A stretch of 64,000 nt of DNA from an uncultured Flavobacteriaceae bacterium (GTDB lineage: Bacteria; Bacteroidota; Bacteroidia; Flavobacteriales; Flavobacteriaceae), in assembly GCA_947502495.1 (NCBI GenBank), contig CANNAC010000011.1, forward strand, positions 29,599 through 93,598, read 5' to 3'. Under the pieces are notes generated by a model. It had not been told where the DNA came from. It made no database searches and saw nothing but the letters and a program-made list of their open reading frames with translations. The position numbers and the translations under genes were made by a program. Shown piece by piece: positions 36,111-45,334 of the stretch. Positions within the stretch are counted from its first letter, which is position 1, and each line of letters starts with the position of its first letter.

Positions 36111-37078
36111 ATAAATACCGTATCTAAATTATGCATATTCTTAAAATCTATTTGGTAAAAATCTTGCGTAATGGTTCTTGCACCAAAACCTTCTTTCCAA
36201 TATTGCAATCCTTGATTTATATTTTTGCTTTGGTTTTCATTCGAGATTCCGAAATCAAAATAAGCCTTATCGGCAAAGACTTCCTGCATCAAATATAGAT
36301 GCAAAAAATCTAAACTTCCTATTATATTTTTGTCTTCATTACCAGAAATGTATTGGGAATGCGCAACATATTTTGTTTCAAAAATAGTAGTTCCAGCAAC
36401 AATTTCATCGTTCTTATACACGTTAAATTGTCTAATTTGTTTTGGAAACTTACGCTTTAAATATTCAATTTCTGTTAAACTATGAACTGGTTGCGCTTCA
36501 TGCTTCGCATTTAAATTTGGTATGAGAATCGTATTCCAAAAAGCACCGAATGCTTCTACCTCTTTAACCACCAAGTTATTTTTTACAGCTCTTTTATTTC
36601 CGGCTATTCTATCTTTAGATGGTTTTGGTTTCTGCTGTAGATTTAAAACCGAAAGGGTATCTCTACGAATCAAATCTGCTTTCAAAATAAAAGACAAATA
36701 CTGCATTTCATCATTTGGCACCGGACTATAAAAAGAAGGAAGTTCTTTTAGCTGTATACTTTCAAACCCGTTTTCTTTATAGAAATTTAAGGCTGCTTTT
36801 AAACACTCGGTAAATTCTTTTAGTTTTATGGTTTCTAAAACTACCAATCCGCCATACGTTAAACCTTGATGCGAGTATATTTTATTCGCTACATAGTTAG
36901 CAGGTAAAACAGCAATGAGTTTTTCTTTTTTAAAAATAAGTATCGAGTAATCATTAAATCGATCTTGATGGTATTCTATAAAGTCTCTATGAAATAGAAA
37001 AGTAGCATTTTTGGATTTGGTTATAAAACGATCCCAAAGTGCTTTATATTCTGGTTTATATTTGTGTATCGTGAAAAT
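36107..37078 (-). CDS. GNAT/FemAB-type N-acyltransferase with apparent ATT start
   Basis: The reading frame is open and clearly coding up to 37081, giving about 323 residues. Between the upstream in-frame TAA and the conserved body there is no ATG or GTG, and the only TTG (36847) lies inside the protein. The expected N-terminus [17 protein letters not shown] follows two ATT codons (37079-37081 and 37076-37078), so an ATT start is proposed. Other blocks are [14 protein letters not shown] and [22 protein letters not shown], a pattern of the two-GNAT-fold FemAB-like transferases, with the acyl-CoA domain to the C-terminus. It probably acylates the amino sugar made by the coupled aminotransferase. 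Alternatively the gene has lost its start codon. Confidence 0.75.
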   Translation of the reverse strand: MFTIHKYKPEYKALWDRFITKSKNATFLFHRDFIEYHQDRFNDYSILIFKKEKLIAVLPANYVANKIYSHQGLTYGGLVVLETIKLKEFTECLKAALNFYKENGFESIQLKELPSFYSPVPNDEMQYLSFILKADLIRRDTLSVLNLQQKPKPSKDRIAGNKRAVKNNLVVKEVEAFGAFWNTILIPNLNAKHEAQPVHSLTEIEYLKRKFPKQIRQFNVYKNDEIVAGTTIFETKYVAHSQYISGNEDKNIIGSLDFLHLYLMQEVFADKAYFDFGISNENQSKNINQGLQYWKEGFGARTITQDFYQIDFKNMHNLDTVFI

Positions 37079-37152
37079 AATTTCTTCGTTTTTTTTGTAA
37101 AGCTGAATTTACTAATTTAAAAGCTATTTATGTAATTTAACCGCTTTGAAGT

Positions 37153-38640
37153 TTAGTTTGCTCCTTTTTTTAAATTATAATCGCCATTACTTTGTATTGC
37201 TTGATGGACCGAATAATAAAAACCATTACCATTATCTAGGTTATAGCTTCCGTCTTCTTCTAGATTATTTAGGTAGGTTTTATCTTCACTTAACACCGAA
37301 AACAAAACTCGGAACAAATTAACATTTGTTTTTAATTTAGCATCTTCATCTCCTACTAAATTACCATTCCATTTTATGGCTAACAATACCGAAAAGATAG
37401 AGTTCATATTTTCGATATTCGTATTGGCATACTTTTCCTTATAATTATCAATACCAACCATACCACCATGATCTGCAAGAATAATTACAATAGCTTCCGG
37501 ATCTTGAACAGAAATATGGTTTACAGTACTTTTCAACCAGGAATTAGCTTCTTCTACTCTATTTAAATACCATTCTCTTTCTGTTTCTACATCTACAATA
37601 TCATCATAAAGAATAACGTGATGTGGCATCAATCTTTCTATAAAGAAGAATTTTGGATTAGGTGCATCTATTTTCATCATTTCCTTTACATCTTCAGAAA
37701 CATCTTCTTTCATATTTTCGCCATGACTAAAAAGCGGTATTTCCTTTAGGCTAATATTTCTAAAATCATATTTTTGATCACTTTTGTTATGCTGAAAATA
37801 TTCATTTTCAACAACCAAATAAGTACTATAATCATTCTTATCCAGAATAGAAATAACCGGATTTTGGCCACTAATAACATCTCGTGCATTTAGCATTTCT
37901 AATGAAGGAAAAGTGTCTTCCCCAAAATAATGCTGTTTCATGCTAAACAAAGACGCATTGGAAGTTAAAGTAGCTGGATAATTGCTTCTAAAATTTGGGT
38001 ATATTTTAAACCCTTCGGTTTCCAGCCAATTATACATTTCACTTTCCGCATTATAAGGCGCCTGGCTTAAAACCTCTTTACTAACATAACCATCTGGCTG
38101 TATTAAGTAAATATTTGGCGTTTTTGTTAGCACCACATTTTCAATAGCATCTGGTTGTTCTTGCCAATCTAAAGGCTTAAAAGAATCATATAAAGAGATT
38201 ACATTTTTACCAAATGGAAAAACACACATTAGCGCTACTACAACCAAAAGCTTCTTGTAGGATTTGTAAAACTTAAAGGATAGCAAAAAGGCAAGAATAT
38301 AGATAAGAACTAAAGCCTTTTTCATTAGTTTGAAATAAATGATTTCAGATAAAAAGGAAGCGATAACCACAATAATCAGAACAAAAAGCAAATGCTTTTT
38401 ATACTTTTTTAAAAAGGTTATTTTATTAAATAGGAAATAAGAAATGGTAAAAACTAAAACGGAAACACCCACAAATAAAAGAAAGAAGGTTATAAACTGT
38501 TCTAGTGAATTTTTAGAGAAAAAATAGCTAGAATAAAAATATAACAAAGGATATAAACCACTTAATAAACCGGCTATTAATGGTGCATCTTTATCTGAAT
38601 TAATAAAGTTAGCGATATATGTTTTTATTTTTTTTATCAT
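37153..38640 (-). CDS. membrane sulfatase-fold hydrolase/transferase (paralogue 1)
   Basis: The protein has 495 residues from the ATG at 38640. About five membrane helices (residues 18-160) precede an alkaline phosphatase/sulfatase-like domain with PNIYLIQPDGY (metal Asp), a Thr/Ser-rich nucleophile region (ATLTSNASLFSM) and VIILADHGGMVG (metal Asp and His). This is the layout of LtaS/OpgB-type phosphoglycerol transferases and EptA-like enzymes. An in-frame start at 38763 would overlap the next gene by 92 bp, whereas the paralogue alignment (INSDKDAPLIAGLLSGLYPL against INSKEEIPILAGLTAGLYPL) supports the later start. It probably decorates the surface glycan. Confidence 0.82.
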   Translation of the reverse strand: MIKKIKTYIANFINSDKDAPLIAGLLSGLYPLLYFYSSYFFSKNSLEQFITFFLLFVGVSVLVFTISYFLFNKITFLKKYKKHLLFVLIIVVIASFLSEIIYFKLMKKALVLIYILAFLLSFKFYKSYKKLLVVVALMCVFPFGKNVISLYDSFKPLDWQEQPDAIENVVLTKTPNIYLIQPDGYVSKEVLSQAPYNAESEMYNWLETEGFKIYPNFRSNYPATLTSNASLFSMKQHYFGEDTFPSLEMLNARDVISGQNPVISILDKNDYSTYLVVENEYFQHNKSDQKYDFRNISLKEIPLFSHGENMKEDVSEDVKEMMKIDAPNPKFFFIERLMPHHVILYDDIVDVETEREWYLNRVEEANSWLKSTVNHISVQDPEAIVIILADHGGMVGIDNYKEKYANTNIENMNSIFSVLLAIKWNGNLVGDEDAKLKTNVNLFRVLFSVLSEDKTYLNNLEEDGSYNLDNGNGFYYSVHQAIQSNGDYNLKKGAN

Positions 38641-38671
38641 CTGTAGCATTTCATTGACAACGATACTAATT

Positions 38672-40174
38672 CTATTTTGTAATACTATCCTTTTGCAATT
38701 TAAAAACAATTTCTCCTTGCTCGTTAATTCTTTCATATACTCCAAAAGGAGCTCCTTCTTCAATAATATTATAACTTTTATCTTCTTGTAAGTTATTTAA
38801 ATACGACTCATTATCGCTTAAATAGGAAAATAAAATTCGGAATAAATTTACATTTGTTTTAAGCTTATCCTCAAAATCAGGTGCTTGATCTGGCCATTTT
38901 ATAGCCAAACTAGAAGTAAAGATGGTATACACCAAATCTCTATCCATTTGTTTTTCTTTAGATTGCGAGGTATAATCATACCCAACAAAACCACCATGAT
39001 CTGCCACTAAAACGATTAAACTATTAGGGTCGTTATTCTTAATTATTTGAATCGCTTTCTTTAACCAAGTGTTCGATTCTTCTAATTTTGTTAAATAGTT
39101 TAATCTGCCTTCTGTTTTACCTTCGGCATCGTTTTTAAAAGTCGCTATATGCCCTGGTTTTAACTTTTGAATAAAGTAAAAATTGTTGCTTTCATTATTT
39201 CTATTTATTGCTACTTCTAAATCGGCATTAAGATCTTTTAATTCCATGTATCCTCTAGAGAGAAATCGGACTTCTTCACTTTTTAAGTTCGCATAATCAT
39301 ATGCCACTTTTGGTCTATTAAGCAGTAAGTATGGTTTCTCAAGAAGTAAATTGGTTTTATAGTTATTTTTTTTAAATATAGAAATTACGGGATTCATACC
39401 CAAAATATTCTCTCTGGCATTATAAAGCTCATTTATGCCGGAATTGGGATGATTATAATAATGATGCTTCATAGCAAACATAGAACTATTAGAACTTAGC
39501 GTAGAGCTGTAATTACTTCTATAGTCAGTATATAATTTAAAATCATTTTCTTCTAAAAACGATTCAAAAGCACTATTATCATAATTGTAATTGTCCCTCT
39601 TTAATTCGGAAAAATTAGCATAGCCATCTGGTTGAATCACATACACATTTGGCCTTTTTGTAAAAATCGCCTCTTCAATAGTATCTGGTTGTTGCATCCA
39701 GGCTTTGGAATAGGTTACATGGTTATATACATGCGGCATTAATTTAGTAAAGACTAATACGGAAAGTAATAACTGAAAAACAACCACTTTCTTAAAATGA
39801 TTCTTGAACAACGCTCCAATTACAAAGGCGACGAATACCAATAAAAAGTGCTTTTTATGATAATCACCATACGTATTAAAGATAATTAGAAAAGCAAATA
39901 CAGAAAGGTTTAGCCCTGGAATAATGTAGCAGGAATATTTGGTTAGAAAACTTACTTTCGAAAAAATCTTATGCACCAAATAAAATACAATCACTGGCAA
40001 TAGTATATATACACATACAAAGACCAAAAACTGACTCCAAGAATTAATCAACGTGAAATTCTTGTTATAGTAATAAATTAAAGGATATAATCCAGCCGTA
40101 AGACCGGCTAGAATAGGTATTTCTTCTTTACTGTTTATAAATTGAATTACTTTATTTCGTAAATTACTTAACAT
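38672..40174 (-). CDS. membrane sulfatase-fold hydrolase/transferase (paralogue 2)
   Basis: This 500-residue protein is a tandem paralogue of the gene at 37153, similar over its whole length. N-terminal helices are followed by PNVYVIQPDGY, STLSSNSSMFAMKHHYY and LIVLVADHGGFVG. It likely sits in the inner membrane with the catalytic domain in the periplasm, moving a phospho- or sulfo-substituent, or hydrolysing one. Its first codons overlap the methyltransferase gene by 11 bp. Divergence between the two copies is large, so the duplication is old or the copies were acquired separately. Confidence 0.85.
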   Translation of the reverse strand: MLSNLRNKVIQFINSKEEIPILAGLTAGLYPLIYYYNKNFTLINSWSQFLVFVCVYILLPVIVFYLVHKIFSKVSFLTKYSCYIIPGLNLSVFAFLIIFNTYGDYHKKHFLLVFVAFVIGALFKNHFKKVVVFQLLLSVLVFTKLMPHVYNHVTYSKAWMQQPDTIEEAIFTKRPNVYVIQPDGYANFSELKRDNYNYDNSAFESFLEENDFKLYTDYRSNYSSTLSSNSSMFAMKHHYYNHPNSGINELYNARENILGMNPVISIFKKNNYKTNLLLEKPYLLLNRPKVAYDYANLKSEEVRFLSRGYMELKDLNADLEVAINRNNESNNFYFIQKLKPGHIATFKNDAEGKTEGRLNYLTKLEESNTWLKKAIQIIKNNDPNSLIVLVADHGGFVGYDYTSQSKEKQMDRDLVYTIFTSSLAIKWPDQAPDFEDKLKTNVNLFRILFSYLSDNESYLNNLQEDKSYNIIEEGAPFGVYERINEQGEIVFKLQKDSITK

Positions 40175-41552
40175 CTTTTGGCTTTAGTAAATACATCACG
40201 CGTTCACTATTTGCAATAGGTTTTTTCTCTATAACCTCAAAATATGTAGTATAAGCAGCTTCAAAATTCTCTAAAGAATACCAATCAAAGTGCTCTTTAA
40301 AATCTACTTTGCTGTTTAATAAACGTTCTACCCAAGAATCCTTTCTTTTAGGAAACTCGATGACCAAATGTTTAGAAAACGAAGCAAAAAACTGCGCAGA
40401 CATTTCAAAAGTAACGTTACCAGATAAAGACATGTGATGAATAACCGCCAATGCTAATGTAACATCTGGAGCAAAATCTTTCATTCTATTAATAAAAGAA
40501 TCGCGCTCTTTATTTTGAAAACCTATGGCTGCAGACGGATTTAAAACATCTAAAACAAAAGGAGTAATAAAGGATTCTTTATTTTCTCTTATGGCTTTAT
40601 AATTAAAATCTACGGCGTTATTATCGATATCGCAAACCAAAGCTTGCTTTAAATCGGTATCTATTTTTCGAACAAAAGTACCATCGTTTCCTCCAACATC
40701 AATTAGCGTTTTGGTGTTTAAATCCACAATCCACTTATTAATGATAGCCGATTTTTGCACAAAAGCGTCATTACTATAATTGGTTTTATCATAGTAATTC
40801 CCCCATTCGCTATGCTCTTTTAAAGTCAGTTTTTTAATATAATCATACAAGCTTTGTATAATATTCAACTGTCCTTTTTTAGATAATACGGAAGCTTTAG
40901 ACTCGCCTTTATAATCTTCATTATGCTTGTCTTCAAACTTTGCCAGTAAATGAATATTAGCATATAAAAACGGATTCATTTTTGTTTTAAACGGAAGCAT
41001 AGATGCCAACATCTTAATCGGAATTCCATCTATAAAATTGCTCATCAACTTTAAGGATTGTGCACCATGATAATGTGCTAAAACCAATGGCCCTAAAAAA
41101 TGCGTAATAAATTGTTTGTATGCTCGCCAAGGTGTATTTTCTTGGTAGAAATCGAAAGAAAGCGTATCAATAAAAATAGCTTTACCATCATGAAAAGCAA
41201 TATTAAAAGCGGTGGCATCTTTAAGAGAGAAACCTTTCTCTAAACTGTATTTCTGAAGCTTTAGCGTTAACAAAGCAGCTTCTTTATACATATTAAAACT
41301 CCACTCGTAGGGATAGGTTATAAACGGAATATTTTCTGGTTGTATAACAATCTTATCTTCCGAATTAGTAACTTCTTTATGTGGAATTAATAATTTATTT
41401 TTAAATAAACTATCAAAAAAACCAGCACTAGTTAATGCGTTGTATTGCTTAAAATATATAGGAAATATGGTTCGTTTAATAACTCCTTCTTCAGTAAAAA
41501 TATAACCTGAAGGATCTCTAAAAGAAGAAGCGTGCTTACTGTTATCTACCAC
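40164..41552 (-). CDS. SAM-dependent methyltransferase of the polysaccharide cluster
   Basis: This 462-residue protein has an N-terminal domain of about 230 residues without known catalytic motif, followed by a class I methyltransferase domain with TLIDVGGNDGTFVRKI (motif I, about 283-298), CDIDNNAVD and LALAVIHHM. Proteins of this layout occur next to alkaline phosphatase-like enzymes in glycan clusters. The start is GTG at 41552 (then VDNSKHASSFRDPSG); no ATG is available. The small membrane protein gene ends 3 bp upstream and the sulfatase-like gene overlaps downstream, so the four genes form one operon. Confidence 0.82.
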   Translation of the reverse strand: MVDNSKHASSFRDPSGYIFTEEGVIKRTIFPIYFKQYNALTSAGFFDSLFKNKLLIPHKEVTNSEDKIVIQPENIPFITYPYEWSFNMYKEAALLTLKLQKYSLEKGFSLKDATAFNIAFHDGKAIFIDTLSFDFYQENTPWRAYKQFITHFLGPLVLAHYHGAQSLKLMSNFIDGIPIKMLASMLPFKTKMNPFLYANIHLLAKFEDKHNEDYKGESKASVLSKKGQLNIIQSLYDYIKKLTLKEHSEWGNYYDKTNYSNDAFVQKSAIINKWIVDLNTKTLIDVGGNDGTFVRKIDTDLKQALVCDIDNNAVDFNYKAIRENKESFITPFVLDVLNPSAAIGFQNKERDSFINRMKDFAPDVTLALAVIHHMSLSGNVTFEMSAQFFASFSKHLVIEFPKRKDSWVERLLNSKVDFKEHFDWYSLENFEAAYTTYFEVIEKKPIANSERVMYLLKPKDVK

Positions 41553-41555
41553 GAA

Positions 41556-41753
41556 CTATTGTTTATTTTCTGAATCTTGATCTTTAATTTCAATATCATC
41601 ATACATATCCTCTTCTTGGCTTTTAGAAAAACCTAAAAGTGTTTTTATTTTATACATTAATCCTTTAGAAAACAATATAACACCAGCTACTGCTGCAACT
41701 ACTGCTTGAATTATCATTGCCCCTAAACCTGGATCGAAATATAAAAAATGCAT
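41556..41753 (-). CDS. small single-TM membrane protein of unknown function
   Basis: These 65 residues start with MHFLYFDPGLGAMIIQ, followed by one strong membrane helix (about 12-33), a basic stretch and an acidic tail (EEDMYDDIEIKDQDSE). It is the first gene of the methyltransferase-sulfatase operon and may anchor or regulate its enzymes. No family is recognised with confidence, though similar tiny proteins accompany this type of operon. Confidence 0.65.
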   Translation of the reverse strand: MHFLYFDPGLGAMIIQAVVAAVAGVILFSKGLMYKIKTLLGFSKSQEEDMYDDIEIKDQDSENKQ

Positions 41754-41914
41754 ATTAAAATTTTTTGTAAATATACTAAACTTAAACTTTACAAGTATCT
41801 TTAATCTTTAGATTTAATTAGTAGAAGAAAAGCATCTAATAAATCACAGAATCCATCGTAATTATATAATACTGATCTCTCTAACTTTTTCTCTTCGTGA
41901 TGTATCTAAACAAA

Positions 41915-41962
41915 ATTACGCCAAATAGATTCACAGAATTAGCGTGAACTATTTGACGTAAT
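41915..41962 (-). terminator. hairpin terminator downstream of typA
   Basis: Three stacked stems (ATTACG/CGTAAT, CAAATAG/CTATTTG, TTCAC/GTGAA) form a hairpin of about 18 bp with two single mismatches. On the minus strand it is followed by ATTTTG. It lies 26 bp after the typA stop codon. Confidence 0.7.
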
Positions 41963-41988
41963 ATTTATTACTTAATGCTTAACTTTTA

Positions 41989-43788
41989 CTAAGCGATCTT
42001 GTTTCTTTTTCTGTCTGTTTCTGATAACCAGATTTTACGTAAACGTAAGTGATTTGGCGTAACTTCCACATACTCATCTTTTTGGATGTATTCTAAAGCT
42101 TCTTCTAAAGAGAATTTAATTGCAGGTACAATTTTAGCTTTATCATCTGCCCCAGAACTACGTACATTACTTTGCTTTTTAGCTTTCGTAATATTTACAG
42201 CCATATCATCTTGACGAGAGTTCTCACCAATTACTTGACCTTCGTAAACACTTTCTCCAGGCTCAATAAAAAACTTACCTCTATCTTGTAATTTATCAAT
42301 AGAATAAGGAATTGCTGTTCCGTTTTCCATAGAAATTAAAGATCCAGAAATACGTCCAGGAATATCTCCTTTTAATGGTTGGTATTCTTTAAAACGGTGT
42401 GCCATAATAGCCTCTCCAGCAGTTGCTGTTAGTAATTGGTTACGTAAACCAATAATACCACGAGAAGGAATCATAAACTCACAAATCATACGCTCACCTT
42501 TAGCTTCCATGCTTAGTAACTCTCCTTTACGTTTCGTTACAAACTCTACCGCTTTACCAGATACTGTTTCCGGAAGGTCAATGGTTAATTCTTCAATTGG
42601 TTCACATTTAACACCATCAATTTCTTTAATGATTACTTGTGGTTGTCCAATTTGTAATTCATAACCTTCACGACGCATCGTTTCTATTAAAACCGATAAG
42701 TGTAATACACCACGTCCGAAAACCATAAATTTATCTGCAGTATCCGTTTCACCTAAACGAAGTGCTAAGTTTTTTTCTAATTCTTTTGCTAAACGATCTT
42801 TAATATGACGAGAAGTCACATATTTACCATCTTTACCAAAGAAAGGTGAATCGTTAATAGTAAACAACATACTCATTGTAGGTTCATCTATAGCAATAGA
42901 TTTTAAACCTTCTGGGTTTTCAATATCTGCAACTGTATCCCCAATTTCAAATCCTTCAACACCAACAAGAGCACAAATATCTCCAGTTTGAACGCTTTCT
43001 ACTTTCTTACGTCCAAGACCTTCAAATATAAATAATTCTTTAATTCTAGTTTTTGTAATTGTTCCATCCGCTTTCACTAAAGAAACCTGTTGTCCTTCTA
43101 CAAGACTTCCTCTTTGTAATCTACCAATCGCAATACGACCAGTAAAAGAAGAGAAATCTAAAGATGTAATTAACATTTGCGTAGTACCTTCTTCAAATTT
43201 CGGAGTAGGCACGTGCTCAATAACCATATCTAATAATGGTTCCACATTTGTAGTTTCATTTTTCCAATCATCACTCATCCAGTTGTTCTTTGCAGAACCG
43301 TATACTGTTGGGAAATCTAGTTGCCATTCTTCAGCACCTAATTCGAACATTAGATCGAAAACTTTTTCATGTACTTCATCTGGAGTACAGTTTTCTTTAT
43401 CGACTTTATTAATAACCACACAAGGCTTTAATCCTAGATCAATCGCTTTTTGTAATACAAAACGTGTTTGAGGCATCGGACCTTCAAAAGCATCCACTAA
43501 TAGTACAACACCATCAGCCATATTTAATACACGCTCTACTTCTCCACCAAAATCGGCGTGACCAGGAGTATCAATGATATTAATTTTTGTGTCTTTGTAA
43601 ACTACAGATACGTTTTTAGAAGTAATTGTAATTCCTCTTTCACGTTCTAAATCGTTATTATCTAGAATTAAGTCCCCAGTATTCTGGTTTTCTCTAAATA
43701 GTTGACAATGGTACATGATCTTATCTACTAATGTAGTTTTACCATGATCTACGTGTGCAATAATTGCGATATTTTTAATATTAGCCAT
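41989..43788 (-). CDS. typA: translational GTPase TypA/BipA
   Basis: This 599-residue ribosome-associated GTPase of the EF-G family supports 50S assembly and stress or cold adaptation. Motifs: G1 AHVDHGKTTLVDK, G2 ERGITI, G3 DTPGHADFGGE, G4 NKVDKE. EF-G-like domains follow, and the C-terminal TypA domain begins after RGIIGLRNQLLTATAGEA. The length is normal for the family. It is transcribed alone from the TACCTTTG promoter with its own terminator. Confidence 0.97.
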   Translation of the reverse strand: MANIKNIAIIAHVDHGKTTLVDKIMYHCQLFRENQNTGDLILDNNDLERERGITITSKNVSVVYKDTKINIIDTPGHADFGGEVERVLNMADGVVLLVDAFEGPMPQTRFVLQKAIDLGLKPCVVINKVDKENCTPDEVHEKVFDLMFELGAEEWQLDFPTVYGSAKNNWMSDDWKNETTNVEPLLDMVIEHVPTPKFEEGTTQMLITSLDFSSFTGRIAIGRLQRGSLVEGQQVSLVKADGTITKTRIKELFIFEGLGRKKVESVQTGDICALVGVEGFEIGDTVADIENPEGLKSIAIDEPTMSMLFTINDSPFFGKDGKYVTSRHIKDRLAKELEKNLALRLGETDTADKFMVFGRGVLHLSVLIETMRREGYELQIGQPQVIIKEIDGVKCEPIEELTIDLPETVSGKAVEFVTKRKGELLSMEAKGERMICEFMIPSRGIIGLRNQLLTATAGEAIMAHRFKEYQPLKGDIPGRISGSLISMENGTAIPYSIDKLQDRGKFFIEPGESVYEGQVIGENSRQDDMAVNITKAKKQSNVRSSGADDKAKIVPAIKFSLEEALEYIQKDEYVEVTPNHLRLRKIWLSETDRKRNKIA

Positions 43789-44101
43789 AATAGTGCCTTA
43801 TTTTAAGCGTGCAAAGGTACATTAAATTCTTTTGATAATTAACATCTTACTAACTATTTATGACTTCTATAAAAAAAATAGACTTTCAAAAGATTACAAA
43901 ATCCTTAAAACAGCTGTGCTTTTGTTAATTAAAACAATTTCATTCTTAGATTTTAACATATCGATTATTTTTTAGTTAATTATTTGTTATAATTGGATTT
44001 TGCTGTAATTTTTATTACTACTTTTCGTTCTCTAATTTAATTACTCCCTAAAGTAACTAAAACAGAATAATAATTTTTCCCTAACTAAAATTAATAGCAT
44101 T
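43789..44101. other. 313-bp intergenic region between typA and a membrane protein gene
   Basis: The spacer is very AT-rich and holds the divergent promoters; the typA -7 box is clear (43812-43819). No hairpin with a T-run, repeat or small ORF could be supported in the remainder. Confidence 0.5.
43812..43819 (-). promoter_or_regulatory. -7 promoter element TACCTTTG for typA
   Basis: Minus-strand TACCTTTG followed by C is a good TAnnTTTG match, 23 bp before the typA start codon. Confidence 0.7.
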
Positions 44102-44461
44102 ATGAACCTAATTACCAAGTATTCAAAATTCATTCCTTACCTATATTTTCTCACTATAATCGCGTATTGGTTTACCGATATTAATAAAATGGAAGGTGTT
44201 TCTGCTTATCCTATATTATTATTTGGTATTCCATTTATATGGCAAATAATAAAACCTAGCAACCGATTAAATTTTGGTTTAGGTATCACTTTCGTGTGCC
44301 TATCTTCGTATATGATATTAGCGTATCTATCGGATGTACTACAAATTATTTCCTTTTCTCACGCTACAACACAGTTTGTTGCATATGGTGGAGTATTTGT
44401 TGCTGCCAACTTTATTATGGCATTATGGATTATGAGAAATAGTATGAAAAAAAGTTTTTAA
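44102..44461 (+). CDS. four-helix membrane protein of unknown function
   Basis: This 119-residue protein is almost entirely hydrophobic, with four predicted helices (about 10-23, 36-50, 57-78 and 90-112) and a basic C-terminus (RNSMKKSF). No family is recognised. It is 33 bp ahead of kdsA, but a promoter-like TATCTTTG lies between them, so co-transcription is not required. Confidence 0.7.
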   Translation: MNLITKYSKFIPYLYFLTIIAYWFTDINKMEGVSAYPILLFGIPFIWQIIKPSNRLNFGLGITFVCLSSYMILAYLSDVLQIISFSHATTQFVAYGGVFVAANFIMALWIMRNSMKKSF

Positions 44462-44467
44462 ATTGAG

Positions 44468-44475
44468 TATCTTTG
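44468..44475 (+). promoter_or_regulatory. -7 promoter element TATCTTTG for kdsA
   Basis: TATCTTTG matches TAnnTTTG, starting 7 bp after the stop codon of the preceding gene and ending 19 bp before the kdsA start codon. Confidence 0.65.
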
Positions 44476-44494
44476 TCGCTTAAATTTTAAGCAG

Positions 44495-45313
44495 ATGAAT
44501 CTTCAAGATATTCCAAAGATAAAACATACTAATTCTAATAATTTTTTCCTTTTAGCAGGACCTTGTGCTATTGAAAGCGAAGAAATGGCATTTCGTATTG
44601 CCGAAAAAGTATTAGAAATAACAAACAAATTAGAAATTCCTTACATATTTAAAGGAAGTTTCAAAAAAGCAAACAGAAGTAGAATAGATAGTTTTACAGG
44701 GATTGGAGATGAAAAAGCTTTAGAAATTTTAAAGAAAGTTTCCGAGAAATTTGATGTACCAACAGTAACAGACATCCATGAAGTAAGTCATGCTGCTCTT
44801 GCTGCACAGTATGTCGATGTTTTACAAATCCCTGCTTTTTTAGTCCGCCAAACAGATTTAGTGGTTGCTGCTGCAAAAACAGGTAAAGTAGTAAACTTAA
44901 AAAAAGGACAATTTATGAGTCCGGAAGCCATGAAACACGCCGTACAGAAAGTAAAAGATTCTGGAAGTGATAAAGCATGGATTACCGATAGAGGTACTAT
45001 GTTTGGTTACCAAGACATGATTGTCGATTTTAGAGGCATACCAACCATGCGTCAATACGCTCCTACTATTCTAGACGTAACACACTCTTTACAGCAACCT
45101 AATCAAAGTATTGGTGTTACTGGAGGAAGACCAGACATGATAGAAACTATCGCACGTGCTGGAATTGTAAATAATGTAGATGGTTTATTTATTGAAACAC
45201 ATTTTGATCCAGCAAATGCAAAAAGTGATGGCGCAAATATGTTACATTTAGATAATCTAGAAAAATTGCTTACCAACTTGGTAGCTATTAGAAAAACCAT
45301 AAACGCATTATAA
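44495..45313 (+). CDS. kdsA: 3-deoxy-8-phosphooctulonate synthase (Kdo-8-P synthase)
   Basis: This 272-residue TIM barrel condenses phosphoenolpyruvate with arabinose 5-phosphate, giving Kdo-8-phosphate for the inner core of LPS. Motifs: LLAGPCAIESEEMA, IFKGSFKKANRSR (PEP-binding), TDIHEVSHA, QIPAFLVRQTDL, RGTMFGYQDM and VTGGRPDM. The length is normal. Presence of kdsA supports a Gram-negative with Kdo-containing LPS. A predicted outer-membrane protein gene follows after 21 bp. Confidence 0.96.
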   Translation: MNLQDIPKIKHTNSNNFFLLAGPCAIESEEMAFRIAEKVLEITNKLEIPYIFKGSFKKANRSRIDSFTGIGDEKALEILKKVSEKFDVPTVTDIHEVSHAALAAQYVDVLQIPAFLVRQTDLVVAAAKTGKVVNLKKGQFMSPEAMKHAVQKVKDSGSDKAWITDRGTMFGYQDMIVDFRGIPTMRQYAPTILDVTHSLQQPNQSIGVTGGRPDMIETIARAGIVNNVDGLFIETHFDPANAKSDGANMLHLDNLEKLLTNLVAIRKTINAL

Positions 45314-45334
45314 TTACCCCAAATTTCTATTTTA

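Noticed and set aside
36845..36847. TTG as the start of the acyltransferase gene
   Set aside because: Clearly coding, family-like sequence continues 77 codons upstream in the same frame, so this codon is an internal leucine.
38641..38763. N-terminal extension of sulfatase-like paralogue 1
   Set aside because: It would overlap the next gene by 92 bp, and the extra residues have no counterpart in the paralogue, whose N-terminus aligns with the ATG at 38640.
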